DNA of 64,000 nucleotides, taken from Lachnospiraceae bacterium (GTDB lineage: Bacteria; Bacillota; Clostridia; Lachnospirales; Lachnospiraceae). The position numbers and the translations under genes were made by a program. Of the stretch, positions 44,507 through 53,619 are shown piece after piece. A model generated the notes under the pieces. That model did not search any database. It worked only from the letters and a program-made list of their open reading frames with translations, and was not told the origin of the DNA. The stretch covers positions 45,255-109,254 of the forward strand of contig CAJSZQ010000013.1 of the NCBI GenBank assembly GCA_910574185.1, read 5' to 3'. Positions within the stretch are counted from its first letter, which is position 1, and each line of letters begins with the position of its first letter.

Positions 44507-46150
44507 GTGGATATTTGGAATAGAAAAATTATATTATATGGCGGTAAAAAAATTCAGGAGGATTTCAAGTACTTATATCAGAATTTAGATATTAACGATG
44601 ATGTTCCTGTAGAGGAGATGGACTATATAATAGATAATTCAAAAGATTGTCTCATTGTAGTGTGTGAAAAAAAGGCTGATTTGGGTTTTGAGAAAGCTGC
44701 TCAGGAAAAAGGATTGCGTTATAAGAGAGAGTACTGCTATATAACGGATTTATTTGCTTACTACAATCCAATTTTTCTGGAGAGAAGAGAACGAAAACTG
44801 GCGGTGTGGGGGACGGGAACTGCGGCGGAAGAATTGTGGGATACATTAGATAGAGCAGGAATTGCGTCAGAAATAGATTTTTTTATTGATAATTCCCGCG
44901 ACAAAACTTTATTTAAAGAAAAAGAGGTTCTGGCGCCGGAGAACATACAAGACAGAGAAAACGTGTATATCATTGTCGCAACTTACGTGTATCAGTGGGA
45001 AATATATAAACAGCTAGAGAAGTACGGTTTCCAGGCGCAGAAGGATTATATTCATTGTACGGAAGCCGGAAGAAATTACTGTGAAATGCTGGAGAAGGTG
45101 TGTTTTGCGGAAAAACAGTATTCTTATTATTGTAACAGACCCCTTGGCTATTGCGATGTGATAACCGGCGACCTGTATTTATGCTGTCCGGATTATTTGC
45201 CGGTTTCTGTTGGAAGTATGCAGTCAGAATCATTTATGAGTTGCTGGGATTCCTATACGGCGCGTATCTTGCGGCTTTCTGTTCTCAATGGTACTTTTGT
45301 CTTTTGCAACAAAGCATATTGCGATTTGTTTGATTTTGAGCGGGAGGATGAGAAAGAGTTAAAGCCTTGTTTAAATTACGAAGGTTCATATTCAGAATAT
45401 CCGAATACATTAATGGTTGGAATTGATTACAGCTGCAATTTAAGATGTCCATCCTGCCGAAACAAAGTAAGCGTGGCCGGCGCTGATGAAAGAGGTGAGA
45501 TGCTCCGGCAGGCAGAAGATTTGCTGGAACACGTAATACCTTATGTGGGACGTCTGTGGCTGGCCGGAAGCGGCGAAGTATTTTTCAGCAAAGTTTACAG
45601 AAAAATATGGAATGATGAACGGTGCCAAAAACGAGAAAGCATCAGCATTCTTACGAATGGAACTTTGTTTGACAGAGAGAACTGGGAATTGCTGGAGGAA
45701 TCTTATCAGACAATAGAAGTGGTTGTTTCTATGGATGGAATAAAAAATGAAACAATTGAAAAGCTTCGAAGAGGCGCAGATGCAAAAGCATTAAAAAAGA
45801 ATCTGGAGTTTCTGGGAAAGCTGCGGAAAGAAAACAGGATTAGAAAGTTATTTCTAAGCTGCGTGCTTCAGGCGGACAATGTAGCCGAGCTCTATGAATT
45901 GTTGGAATATTGCAGAGGAATTGGAGTAGACAAGGTTCAGTTTTTGAAATTAAAAGATAATGGTGTTTATGAAGAGGAAGAGCAATTTAAGGCAGTATCC
46001 GTTTTCGATCATAACGATTGCCTGAAAAAAGAATTTTCACATTATTTTACCAATGAATTGTTGATGCATCCTTTGGCAGACTGGTTTAATAGCAGCAGGG
46101 CATTACAGGTAGAAAAAAAGCCAAGACTTGATAAATATGATACACTATAG
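44507..46150 (+). CDS. Radical SAM protein with two Rossmann modules and SPASM-like region before the core
   Basis: A 547-residue protein starting at GTG 44507. Two recurring modules come first (about 5-90 and 97-200; the second has LAVWGTGTAAEELW and YIIVATYVYQWEI). Next is a cysteine-rich stretch (about 209-290) with GYCDVITGDLYLCCPDYLP, MSCWDSYT, CNKAYC and LKPC, which looks like a SPASM auxiliary-cluster domain. Then comes the radical SAM core with CNLRCPSC (CX3CX2C, about residue 310) and the glycine motif WLAGSGEVFFS. SPASM domains normally follow the core; here the order is reversed. Substrate unknown. Confidence 0.75.
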   Translation: MDIWNRKIILYGGKKIQEDFKYLYQNLDINDDVPVEEMDYIIDNSKDCLIVVCEKKADLGFEKAAQEKGLRYKREYCYITDLFAYYNPIFLERRERKLAVWGTGTAAEELWDTLDRAGIASEIDFFIDNSRDKTLFKEKEVLAPENIQDRENVYIIVATYVYQWEIYKQLEKYGFQAQKDYIHCTEAGRNYCEMLEKVCFAEKQYSYYCNRPLGYCDVITGDLYLCCPDYLPVSVGSMQSESFMSCWDSYTARILRLSVLNGTFVFCNKAYCDLFDFEREDEKELKPCLNYEGSYSEYPNTLMVGIDYSCNLRCPSCRNKVSVAGADERGEMLRQAEDLLEHVIPYVGRLWLAGSGEVFFSKVYRKIWNDERCQKRESISILTNGTLFDRENWELLEESYQTIEVVVSMDGIKNETIEKLRRGADAKALKKNLEFLGKLRKENRIRKLFLSCVLQADNVAELYELLEYCRGIGVDKVQFLKLKDNGVYEEEEQFKAVSVFDHNDCLKKEFSHYFTNELLMHPLADWFNSSRALQVEKKPRLDKYDTL

Positions 46151-46213
46151 GACATATGTTAAAGTTTTGTATATTATAAATAAGAATCTTCAGGTTTTCG
46201 GAGGAATGAGAAA

Positions 46214-49200
46214 ATGTTAGAAATAAATCATAAAATATATACGCTATATGAAAACAGTATTTTAATCAGGGAGATTTATAATACTTTTTTTCAGTCTGAC
46301 AGCAGTATTATTTATATATTGGATTCCTCGGACCATTTTGCAGGGATTATTACAAGCGGTGATTTTATGAGGCGTCTCAGAAAAGGGGAGAGTAATTTTA
46401 TTCGCAGAAACTGTTCGTCAATCATCCAAAAGAATGAAGAACAGATGATGAAAGAGGCAGAGGAGCTGTTTCAAAAGTATCATATAACAACTGCTGTACC
46501 AGTTTTAGACGAGGCTGGGAAGATTTGCTGTGAAATACGGGAAAAGAGGGAAATTCAGGACGAAGAATTTTTAAATACTTTTTACGGCGAGCTGTATAAA
46601 TATGAGAAAAGCAGATATTTGGGTCAGGAAGTTGCGGCTCTGAGAAAACTGTTGCAGAATCAGTTCGTTACGGTGATTGGGACAAAAGAACAGTTCCGGC
46701 ATATTTGCGGAAAGCTGTTCGGAGAGACAGAAAATATTCGTTATGTTTCTGGGTTTGAAGATGCTTATGAATATATGTGCGATAATAAGAATTTATTGAT
46801 AGATGTTTCGCTAACGCCATATTCCGGGCGAAGAGATTTATATCATATTGGTGAAAACGGGTATGAATGGCGTACATTTTTCAATAAGATTATCCAAATG
46901 ATTCGAGTAGAATGTTTCAGCAGATTTTACCGGGTTACGAATAATCCAATTGCGACTCTTAAGGATTATATAGAAAAGTATGTGGATGGAGCAATATATT
47001 TTTCTTCTTGGGGAATTTTGACGTTTGCGCTGAAAGAGTATCTGGATAAGAATCATATTATTGCAAAATACAGGGGGGGGGTATATAGAGAAGAATCTTT
47101 TCAATACCGTTATAAAGGAAATGGAGTGCTGATTCATGAATTGGTAAAAGGGGAGCTGCTTGTACTGGAGCAGGCAGACGTTATGCTTCAATATTATTAT
47201 ATATATAGGGAGTTTTGTAATCGGGTATCTGTATTGAATTTTGTATTTGATGTGGATGTGCAGATACCGGAAGGAGACAGCGAACCCATAGTCCGGGACA
47301 AATTGTTTTATTTGAACAGGTATGTGTCACATATCAAAGAGAAGGGAACCAATATTTCGCTGTATGTTGATAGTCAGGATAGTGTGCTGCAGCATCTGAT
47401 GGAATTGGAAGCATCTTTGAAATTTTGTGTTACAAGAAGATTTGAGAATGATTTACTGGTTTTGCGAGATTATACCAGCAGACTGGTGAATGTTGAAAAC
47501 GGAGTTAGAAAAACATGTTGCCAGCCGGAAGAGTATGTCGGAACAATTTATTTCTTTGGGATGTGTACGGTATATGGGGCGCTGGTGGAGGATTGCTACA
47601 CGATACCGTCTATAGTCCAAAAATATGTGAATCAATCCGGAAAAAAATACAGAGTAGTTAACCTTGGAAATGAAATACCAACAAATTATCTCCATATGAA
47701 AGATTCGCTGAATATATGCGAAGAAGATATCATCGTAATTCTTTTTCCTTTTATTACGGAAGAAATAAAAAAGAGGATACCTGTTATAGAAATAGGAGAA
47801 GATTATAACCGGCTCTGGAGAGAAGAATTTAAGTATAAAGAAGCGTTTATGGATGCAATTCAACATTGCGGAGATTATGGAAATTTGATATATTCCAGGA
47901 TTATCTATCATTATTTGAAAAAATATCTTGGCAGGACAGAAGAAAAAAGTCTGAAAAAGAAAAATATTTATGACATTTTTGCATTAAATGAAAGTGATTT
48001 AAATACGTTTTATTGTTTGGAAGATTATAGAAGAAAATTGCGGAAAGAAAGGAAAAAAATACCAGAGAATACGCAAAAAATAGGAAGCATTGTAATGAAC
48101 TGCAATCCGTTTACAGCAGGACACCGATATCTGATAGAATATGCGCTAAAAAATGTGGATTATCTTTTTGTATTTGTGGTAGAGGAGGATAAATCATTTT
48201 TTACCTTTCATGACAGAATTGAGATGGTAAAAAGGGGAACTTCTGATTTGAGTAACATTTCAGTCGTTGAAAGCGGACGCTTAATCATATCTGCGGAAAC
48301 ATTTCCTACATACTTTAGAAAAGATGGAGTAATAGGCGGAGAGGATGTCTGCTTGAATGAAGATTTGCGGATATTTGCTCAGTATATAGCTCCAGTATTG
48401 AATATAAAGTATCGGTTTGTGGGAGAAGAACCGTCGGATTATGTTACACAGCAGTATAATATTGCTATGAAAAAAATATTGCCTGAAATATCAGGGATTC
48501 AGGTTATTGAGATTCCAAGAATGTGTATTGGGGACCATATCGTTTCAGCCAGTCTGGTCAGAAAATATTATCATCAGAGAGACTTTCAGAAGATGAGGGG
48601 ACTTGCGCCGGATACTACGATAGAATATCTGAAGAAAATGTCGAAAAACAACCTGTGTTTGAATACTCAACAAGGGGTTGAGACTATGCAGAAGTACGTA
48701 GTTTGGGGAGCGGGCGGACATGCCAGACTTTTAATGGATAATTTTGCAGGCTTAGAAAATTATGTGGAAGTGTTTCTTGATACTGCCTGTAATAAGTCTG
48801 TGGCAGATTTTACTGTGATACAGCCCGATATGTGGAAAGATTACGAGTCCTATCCTGTTGTGATATGTGTAAAGAACAGTTTTCATGAAGTATTTAATGA
48901 ATTAATTTATAAGTATCATTGTAAAAAAGAAAATATTATATCTTCTCATGAATGGATTTGTAATCTGCTTGCGCAGCACAAAATTAAACTTTCTCCAAAG
49001 GAGATTCGGCTTGAGACATGTACGCTTTGCCAGCTTGACTGTCCATATTGTTATATGAGGACAGGGGATTTTGGCACCATGGGGAGAGGGTATTTAGAAT
49101 ATGGAGTTTTTCAGGAGTTTATAGAGAAAAATCCCCAAATTCGTAAAATAGAAATATCGAACAATGGAGAACCATTTTTGAATCCAGATTTAGGAAAAAT

Positions 49201-49927
49201 TTTGTCCCTTGCAAGTGAAAAAGGAATCGAAATAACGATTGGAAACGGCACAAATTTTAATACAGTTTCAGATGAAATATTAGAATTGTTAGTAAAAACA
49301 AGAGTATCTTATGTAAATATTTCTATAGACGGGGCTTCACAGGAAGTATATTCGATGTACAGACGAAAAGGAGATTTCCATAAAGTTATTGCAAATATAA
49401 AAAAATTGAATGAGCTGAAAGAAAAATATCATTCCCAATATCCTGTACTTCAATGGCAATATGTTCTGATGCAGCACAATGAGTGCGATGTGGAAAAGGC
49501 GTCTGTTATGGCAAAGGAATTAGGCATGAATCTATATTATAAGTATGAATGCGTGCATGGCAGATTTGAGCCAGAGGACAGAGAAAAGTTAGAAAGGATT
49601 ACTGGATTGAATTGTTTTTCTGTAGAAGAATATAATGGAAATCATGAAAGTACATATGGTACGGAGATGTGTTTCGGGACGATATTCTATCCGCAGATTA
49701 ATTATGACGGACGTCTGTTAGGATGCTGTATGTTATGGAATGAGGATTTTGGCATCAATGTTTTTGAAGAAGGATTAGTAGATGCTCTGAATTCTGAAAA
49801 ATATCTGAAGATGATTCGTATCCTGCTTGGTATAGAACAAGACTATAAAAGCACAGAAGACATTCCCTGTCTGCATTGTCAGATGTGCGGAAGAAATCTT
49901 CTAAACAAGAAATTCTTATATTTATAG
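46214..49927 (+). CDS. Giant fusion: CBS, SGNH-like, CitC-like nucleotidyltransferase, Rossmann module, radical SAM-SPASM
   Basis: A 1237-residue cytoplasmic protein. In order: a CBS pair (about 1-120; YILDSSDHFAGIITSGDFMRR region); an unassigned part with a P-loop-less Rossmann start (FVTVIGTKEQF); a part resembling the SGNH hydrolase start (IYFFGMCTVYG, near 443); and a domain matching the C-terminal half of citrate lyase ligase (SIVMNCNPFTAGHRYLIEYA near 625, then FVVEEDKSFFTFHDRIEMVK). The recurring Rossmann module follows (VVWGAGGHARLLMDNF, about 826-920), then a radical SAM core (CTLCQLDCPYCYM, about 937; SISIDGAS-type NISIDGAS) and a SPASM tail (LGCCMLW, then CLHCQMCGR). A methionine with upstream GGGGTTGAG at the Rossmann start suggests that two genes fused. 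A G9 tract lies at 47073-47081. Confidence 0.75.
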   Translation: MLEINHKIYTLYENSILIREIYNTFFQSDSSIIYILDSSDHFAGIITSGDFMRRLRKGESNFIRRNCSSIIQKNEEQMMKEAEELFQKYHITTAVPVLDEAGKICCEIREKREIQDEEFLNTFYGELYKYEKSRYLGQEVAALRKLLQNQFVTVIGTKEQFRHICGKLFGETENIRYVSGFEDAYEYMCDNKNLLIDVSLTPYSGRRDLYHIGENGYEWRTFFNKIIQMIRVECFSRFYRVTNNPIATLKDYIEKYVDGAIYFSSWGILTFALKEYLDKNHIIAKYRGGVYREESFQYRYKGNGVLIHELVKGELLVLEQADVMLQYYYIYREFCNRVSVLNFVFDVDVQIPEGDSEPIVRDKLFYLNRYVSHIKEKGTNISLYVDSQDSVLQHLMELEASLKFCVTRRFENDLLVLRDYTSRLVNVENGVRKTCCQPEEYVGTIYFFGMCTVYGALVEDCYTIPSIVQKYVNQSGKKYRVVNLGNEIPTNYLHMKDSLNICEEDIIVILFPFITEEIKKRIPVIEIGEDYNRLWREEFKYKEAFMDAIQHCGDYGNLIYSRIIYHYLKKYLGRTEEKSLKKKNIYDIFALNESDLNTFYCLEDYRRKLRKERKKIPENTQKIGSIVMNCNPFTAGHRYLIEYALKNVDYLFVFVVEEDKSFFTFHDRIEMVKRGTSDLSNISVVESGRLIISAETFPTYFRKDGVIGGEDVCLNEDLRIFAQYIAPVLNIKYRFVGEEPSDYVTQQYNIAMKKILPEISGIQVIEIPRMCIGDHIVSASLVRKYYHQRDFQKMRGLAPDTTIEYLKKMSKNNLCLNTQQGVETMQKYVVWGAGGHARLLMDNFAGLENYVEVFLDTACNKSVADFTVIQPDMWKDYESYPVVICVKNSFHEVFNELIYKYHCKKENIISSHEWICNLLAQHKIKLSPKEIRLETCTLCQLDCPYCYMRTGDFGTMGRGYLEYGVFQEFIEKNPQIRKIEISNNGEPFLNPDLGKILSLASEKGIEITIGNGTNFNTVSDEILELLVKTRVSYVNISIDGASQEVYSMYRRKGDFHKVIANIKKLNELKEKYHSQYPVLQWQYVLMQHNECDVEKASVMAKELGMNLYYKYECVHGRFEPEDREKLERITGLNCFSVEEYNGNHESTYGTEMCFGTIFYPQINYDGRLLGCCMLWNEDFGINVFEEGLVDALNSEKYLKMIRILLGIEQDYKSTEDIPCLHCQMCGRNLLNKKFLYL

Positions 49928-49933
49928 ATAAAG

Positions 49934-50216
49934 TATATACCTTATGAAAGAGCCGAATGGCCATGATGGGGTACCCGGAGGGTATACCTTGTAAAACAGC
50001 CGGATGGCCATGATGGGGTACCCGGAGGGTATACCTTATAAAACGGCCGAATGGCCATGGTGGGGTGCCCGGAGGGTATACCTTGTAAAACAGCCGAATG
50101 GCCATGGTGGGGTGCCCGGAGGGTATACCTTATAAAACGGCCGAATGGCCATGGTGGGGTGCCCGGAGGGTATACCTTATGAAAGGGCCGAATGGCTATG
50201 ATGGGGTGCCCTATTG
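49934..50216 (+). repeat. 47-bp tandem repeat, six units
   Basis: Units begin at about 49934, 49981, 50028, 50075, 50122 and 50169. Each holds GGTATACC (perfect palindrome), AAAACGGCCGAATGGCCAT (GGCC-GAAT-GGCC) and a GGGGTGCCCGGAG block, with only a few base changes between units. Forty-seven is not divisible by three and stops occur, so it is not coding. The unit also occurs twice at 28729-28818. There are no unique spacers, so it is not a CRISPR array. Confidence 0.9.
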
Positions 50217-50236
50217 GGTATAATTATTAGGAAAAT

Positions 50237-51385
50237 ATGGAAAAGGCAGTAAAGATGAAAACATGTGTGGAGACAATTGAGAGAAACGTATGTACCGGTT
50301 GCGGCGCCTGTGAAAATATCTGTCCGGTAAAAGCAGTATTTATGAATACAGACCGGGAAGGGTTCTGGTATCCGGATATTGACAGACAAAAATGCATAGA
50401 ATGCGGACGGTGTGCAGATGTATGTCCGGTTCATCAGGAGACGATAGCAATCGTATCAGACAGGTACAAAAATATTCCGCTCATATATGCAGCATGGTCT
50501 CTTAATGAGGAAATCCGTTATCACAGTACATCGGGAGGGATATTTAGCGAACTGGCATTAGCAATACTGGCGTCAGGCGGATATATCAGCGGCGCTGTTT
50601 ATGATAAGAAACAAAGGGTGAAACATATTGTAACAAATGAAAAGGGTGAGCTGGAACGAATACGGCAGTCGAAATATGTGCAATCTGATATGGAGAATAT
50701 CTATAAGGAGATAGGCAGCCTGTTGAAGGAAAGGATAACGGTATTGTTTTGCGGGTCGCCATGTCAGTGTGCAGGAGTATTTCAATATTGCAAAGAGAAG
50801 CATATTAGTTTAGATAAGTTATTTCTTATTGATTTTATCTGCAGGGGCTCTAATTCACCGAAGGTGTATAGAAAATTCCTGAATGAGCTGGAAGAGAAGC
50901 ATCAGTCTGAAATAAAAAAGGTCTGGTTTAAAAATAAGACATATGGATGGAACCGCTTTAGTACGAGAATTGATTTTGATAATGGGGAGCAATATTTACA
51001 GGATCGCTATCATGACGCCTATATCAGAGGATATATAGAGGAAAATCTTTATATCAGGCCTTCTTGCGTATGCTGCAAATTCAAAGGTTTGCATAGAATG
51101 GCGGATATTACGCTTGCGGATTTTTGGGGCGTGCATTTGGATGGACATATGCAGGACAGCGACGGAGGGACATCTATGGTAATGCTGCATACCGAAAAAG
51201 GGAAAAAGCTTTGGAAAGCTGTACAGGATAACGTGTATCAGGTAAAAAAAGAAATAGATGAAGTTATAGCAGGAAATATTTGTTTTGAAAATTCTGTAGA
51301 ACATGGAGCAAACAGAGATAAATTCATGAAGGATTTGGATGCCATTCCCATTATTGAAAATATAGAACGATTTTTGAAAAGATAG
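50237..51385 (+). CDS. FrhB-like Fe-S protein (coenzyme F420 hydrogenase beta-like)
   Basis: A 382-residue protein. Two 4Fe-4S ferredoxin motifs open it (CTGCGACENICPVKAV and CIECGRCADVCPV), followed by the FrhB N-terminal region (STSGGIFSELALAIL, LFCGSPCQCAGVFQYCKE) and the FrhB C-terminal region (FICRGSNSPKVYRKFL, ADITLADFWGV). Members of this family in gut Firmicutes occur in polysaccharide loci together with pyruvyl transferases, where they presumably act in redox chemistry on sugars. No F420 genes are seen. It lies right after the tandem repeat. Confidence 0.85.
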   Translation: MEKAVKMKTCVETIERNVCTGCGACENICPVKAVFMNTDREGFWYPDIDRQKCIECGRCADVCPVHQETIAIVSDRYKNIPLIYAAWSLNEEIRYHSTSGGIFSELALAILASGGYISGAVYDKKQRVKHIVTNEKGELERIRQSKYVQSDMENIYKEIGSLLKERITVLFCGSPCQCAGVFQYCKEKHISLDKLFLIDFICRGSNSPKVYRKFLNELEEKHQSEIKKVWFKNKTYGWNRFSTRIDFDNGEQYLQDRYHDAYIRGYIEENLYIRPSCVCCKFKGLHRMADITLADFWGVHLDGHMQDSDGGTSMVMLHTEKGKKLWKAVQDNVYQVKKEIDEVIAGNICFENSVEHGANRDKFMKDLDAIPIIENIERFLKR

Positions 51386-51430
51386 TATTGAAGCATGAAG
51401 ATGATATTTGAAGGAGAGGGATTAGGAAAT

Positions 51431-52048
51431 ATGCAGGAACCAAATCCAGATAAATTAATAGACAGGGAAAAATATGAGTTTTTACTGAAAGCATATCAGC
51501 AGAGTAATTTAATTCCCTATAAAGGAAGTTATCTTTTGCTGGAACCCTCAGCAAAGCTTTCAATTTATGGAAAATTAAGAATAAATACAAATTGTTTTGA
51601 GGAAAATGGACGGGTTACAAATTTAAGAATGGATGAAGCTTCACAATTAATAGTACATGGAACGTTTGATATATTTTATGGAGGAGATATTATCTGTTTT
51701 GCGGGAAGTGAACTGGAACTGGGAAGTGGTTTTTGTAACAGTAACTTAATACTGCGTTGTACAAAGAAAATTATAATTGGAGAAGACGTTGCTATTTCTC
51801 ATAATGTTACAATTATGGATTCTGACGCCCATGAAATTTTAGGAAATAATCATGCAAAAACACTTCCTGTCAGAATCGGGAATCATGTATGGATCGGCTC
51901 TGGAGCAAAGATTTTAAAAGGGGTAACGATTGGAGATGGAGCTGTGATAGGAGCCGGAGCGGTAGTTACAGGGAATGTGCCGGACAGTAGCATGGCGGCA
52001 GGGATACCCGCGAGGATTATTAAAGAAAAGGTTGTCTGGGAAGTGTAG
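51431..52048 (+). CDS. Hexapeptide-repeat acyltransferase
   Basis: A 205-residue left-handed beta-helix acetyltransferase. The C-terminal 110 residues hold hexapeptide repeats (IIIGEDVAISHNVTIMDSDAH, VWIGSGAKILKGVTIGDGAVIG in parts, AVVTGNVPDSSMAAGIPARI). The histidine in MDSDAHEI matches the catalytic His of sugar O-acetyltransferases. ATG 51431 has GGAGAGG upstream; 51395 is a weaker start. Probably acetylates the glycan repeat unit. Confidence 0.85.
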   Translation: MQEPNPDKLIDREKYEFLLKAYQQSNLIPYKGSYLLLEPSAKLSIYGKLRINTNCFEENGRVTNLRMDEASQLIVHGTFDIFYGGDIICFAGSELELGSGFCNSNLILRCTKKIIIGEDVAISHNVTIMDSDAHEILGNNHAKTLPVRIGNHVWIGSGAKILKGVTIGDGAVIGAGAVVTGNVPDSSMAAGIPARIIKEKVVWEV

Positions 52049-52062
52049 GAGGAGCAGAAAAT

Positions 52063-52725
52063 ATGAATTTTGAATTAAACGCATCCATGATGTGCGCCAA
52101 TTACGGAAATCTGGAGGAAGAGGTAAAGAATCTGGCAGAGGGCGGAATTGATTCTTTCCACATAGATATTATGGATGGCCGTTATGTACCCAATTACGCC
52201 ATGTCGTTAAATGATATGCGTTACATAGCCCATGCGACGGACAAGCCGCTGGATGTGCATCTGATGGTGGAGCATCCCAATAATAATATCAATTTATTTT
52301 TAAAAAACCTGCGCAAAGGCGATACCGTCTATATACATCCGGAGGCGGAATATCATCCGTCTACGACCTTGCAAAGCATTATTGATGCGGGATTGATACC
52401 GGGGATTGCTATTAATCCAGGAACGTCTGTGGAAACGGTTACCGAGATGCTCCGAATTGTAGAGAAAGTGCTTGTTATGTCGGTGAATCCGGGAAATGCA
52501 GGACAGATGTACCTTCCCTATGTAGGAAAGAAGATTACGAAGCTTCTTTCGATTAAAGAAGATATGGGATTTGAAATCTACTGGGACGGCGCGTGCAGCG
52601 CGGATAAGATTCAGGAATATGCGCCGAAAGGGGTGAAAGGATTTGTGCTGGGGACGACGCTTCTCTTTGGACAGGACAGGCCGTATGAGGAGACGCTGAA
52701 GAAAATACATAATCTTCAATTTTGA
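52063..52725 (+). CDS. Ribulose-phosphate 3-epimerase family protein
   Basis: A 220-residue TIM-barrel enzyme. The two catalytic aspartates are in FHIDIMDGRYVPN (about residue 34) and YWDGACS (about 175), with DVHLMVEHP and VLVMSVNPGNAGQMYLP between. The usual NPGFGGQ is changed to NPGNAGQ, and DGG to DGA, so the substrate may differ from D-ribulose 5-phosphate. It precedes a cytidylyltransferase and a polyol-type dehydrogenase, so a specialised copy serving CDP-polyol synthesis is likely. Confidence 0.8.
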   Translation: MNFELNASMMCANYGNLEEEVKNLAEGGIDSFHIDIMDGRYVPNYAMSLNDMRYIAHATDKPLDVHLMVEHPNNNINLFLKNLRKGDTVYIHPEAEYHPSTTLQSIIDAGLIPGIAINPGTSVETVTEMLRIVEKVLVMSVNPGNAGQMYLPYVGKKITKLLSIKEDMGFEIYWDGACSADKIQEYAPKGVKGFVLGTTLLFGQDRPYEETLKKIHNLQF

Positions 52726-52862
52726 GACGGTAATGACCAGGTAATCGAACTGACCGCCCGCAAAATATTTTGTTTGATTACCCTATTATCCAGCGGTGAG
52801 ACAGCATACCTTAGCGTTATATCCCAAATATATCTGATACAGTGACAGGGAGGAATAGTGAA

Positions 52863-53549
52863 ATGAATATTGCACTAATATTATCAGGGGGAAGTGGGAA
52901 AAGAATGGGCGCAGAGATTCCCAAACAATATATAGAGGTAAGAGGTAAGCCGATTATTTCATACTGTCTGAGTACATTTGCAGAATGTGTGAGGATTGAC
53001 GGGATACAGATTGTTGCGGATGCGGGATGGAGAGAGTTTATTCAGGCGAAAATGTGTGGGGAAACGGATTATCGGATAAAATTTAAGGGGTTTTCCAAAC
53101 CGGGAGAAAACAGGCAGATTTCTATTTTGCATGGCTTAGAGGATATCGCTTCCTATGCCGGAAAAGATGCGGTGGTTGTGGTTCATGATGCGGTGCGTCC
53201 TTGTGTGAGGGCTGAATTAATCTTAGAGTGTCTGGATGCGGTAAAGATGCATGACGGGGTTGTGCCAGTAATGCCTATGAAAGATACGGTGTATGAGAGT
53301 ATGGACGGAAAGATGATATCGTCTCTGCTGAACAGGGAATGCATTTTTGCAGGGCAGGCTCCGGAGGCTTTTCGTTTGGGAAAATATCTGGAAGCGAACA
53401 GAAGACTTTGGCCGGAGCATATTATGGAAATTAATGGGGCCACAGAGCCGGCGGTTATGGCAGGTATGGATATTGCAATGATTTCAGGGGATGAGGATAA
53501 TTTTAAGATTACGACAAGGGCTGATTTGGAACGGTTTCAAAGATTATAA
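52863..53549 (+). CDS. IspD/TarI-like cytidylyltransferase
   Basis: A 228-residue nucleotidyltransferase. The CTP-binding start ALILSGGSGKRMGAEIPKQY (about 4-23) and the VVVVHDAVRPCV segment (about 98-109) place it in the IspD/TarI family. With a sugar-phosphate epimerase before it and a medium-chain dehydrogenase after it, TarI-like activation of a pentitol phosphate with CTP fits better than isoprenoid synthesis. ATG 52863 follows GGGAGG. Confidence 0.85.
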   Translation: MNIALILSGGSGKRMGAEIPKQYIEVRGKPIISYCLSTFAECVRIDGIQIVADAGWREFIQAKMCGETDYRIKFKGFSKPGENRQISILHGLEDIASYAGKDAVVVVHDAVRPCVRAELILECLDAVKMHDGVVPVMPMKDTVYESMDGKMISSLLNRECIFAGQAPEAFRLGKYLEANRRLWPEHIMEINGATEPAVMAGMDIAMISGDEDNFKITTRADLERFQRL

Positions 53550-53619
53550 GGAAAGTTAGGAAAAAGAGTTAAAACGACTGAAAAGTTGAAAGGTAACTTT
53601 GAGACGGGAGGACTGGAAA

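Noticed and set aside
49934..50216. Possible CRISPR array
   Set aside because: The whole 47-bp unit repeats without unique spacers, and no cas genes are in the window.
52863..53549. Housekeeping IspD of the isoprenoid pathway
   Set aside because: The neighbours are an Rpe-like enzyme and a polyol-type dehydrogenase, not IspF or other isoprenoid genes; TarI-like function fits better, though not proven.
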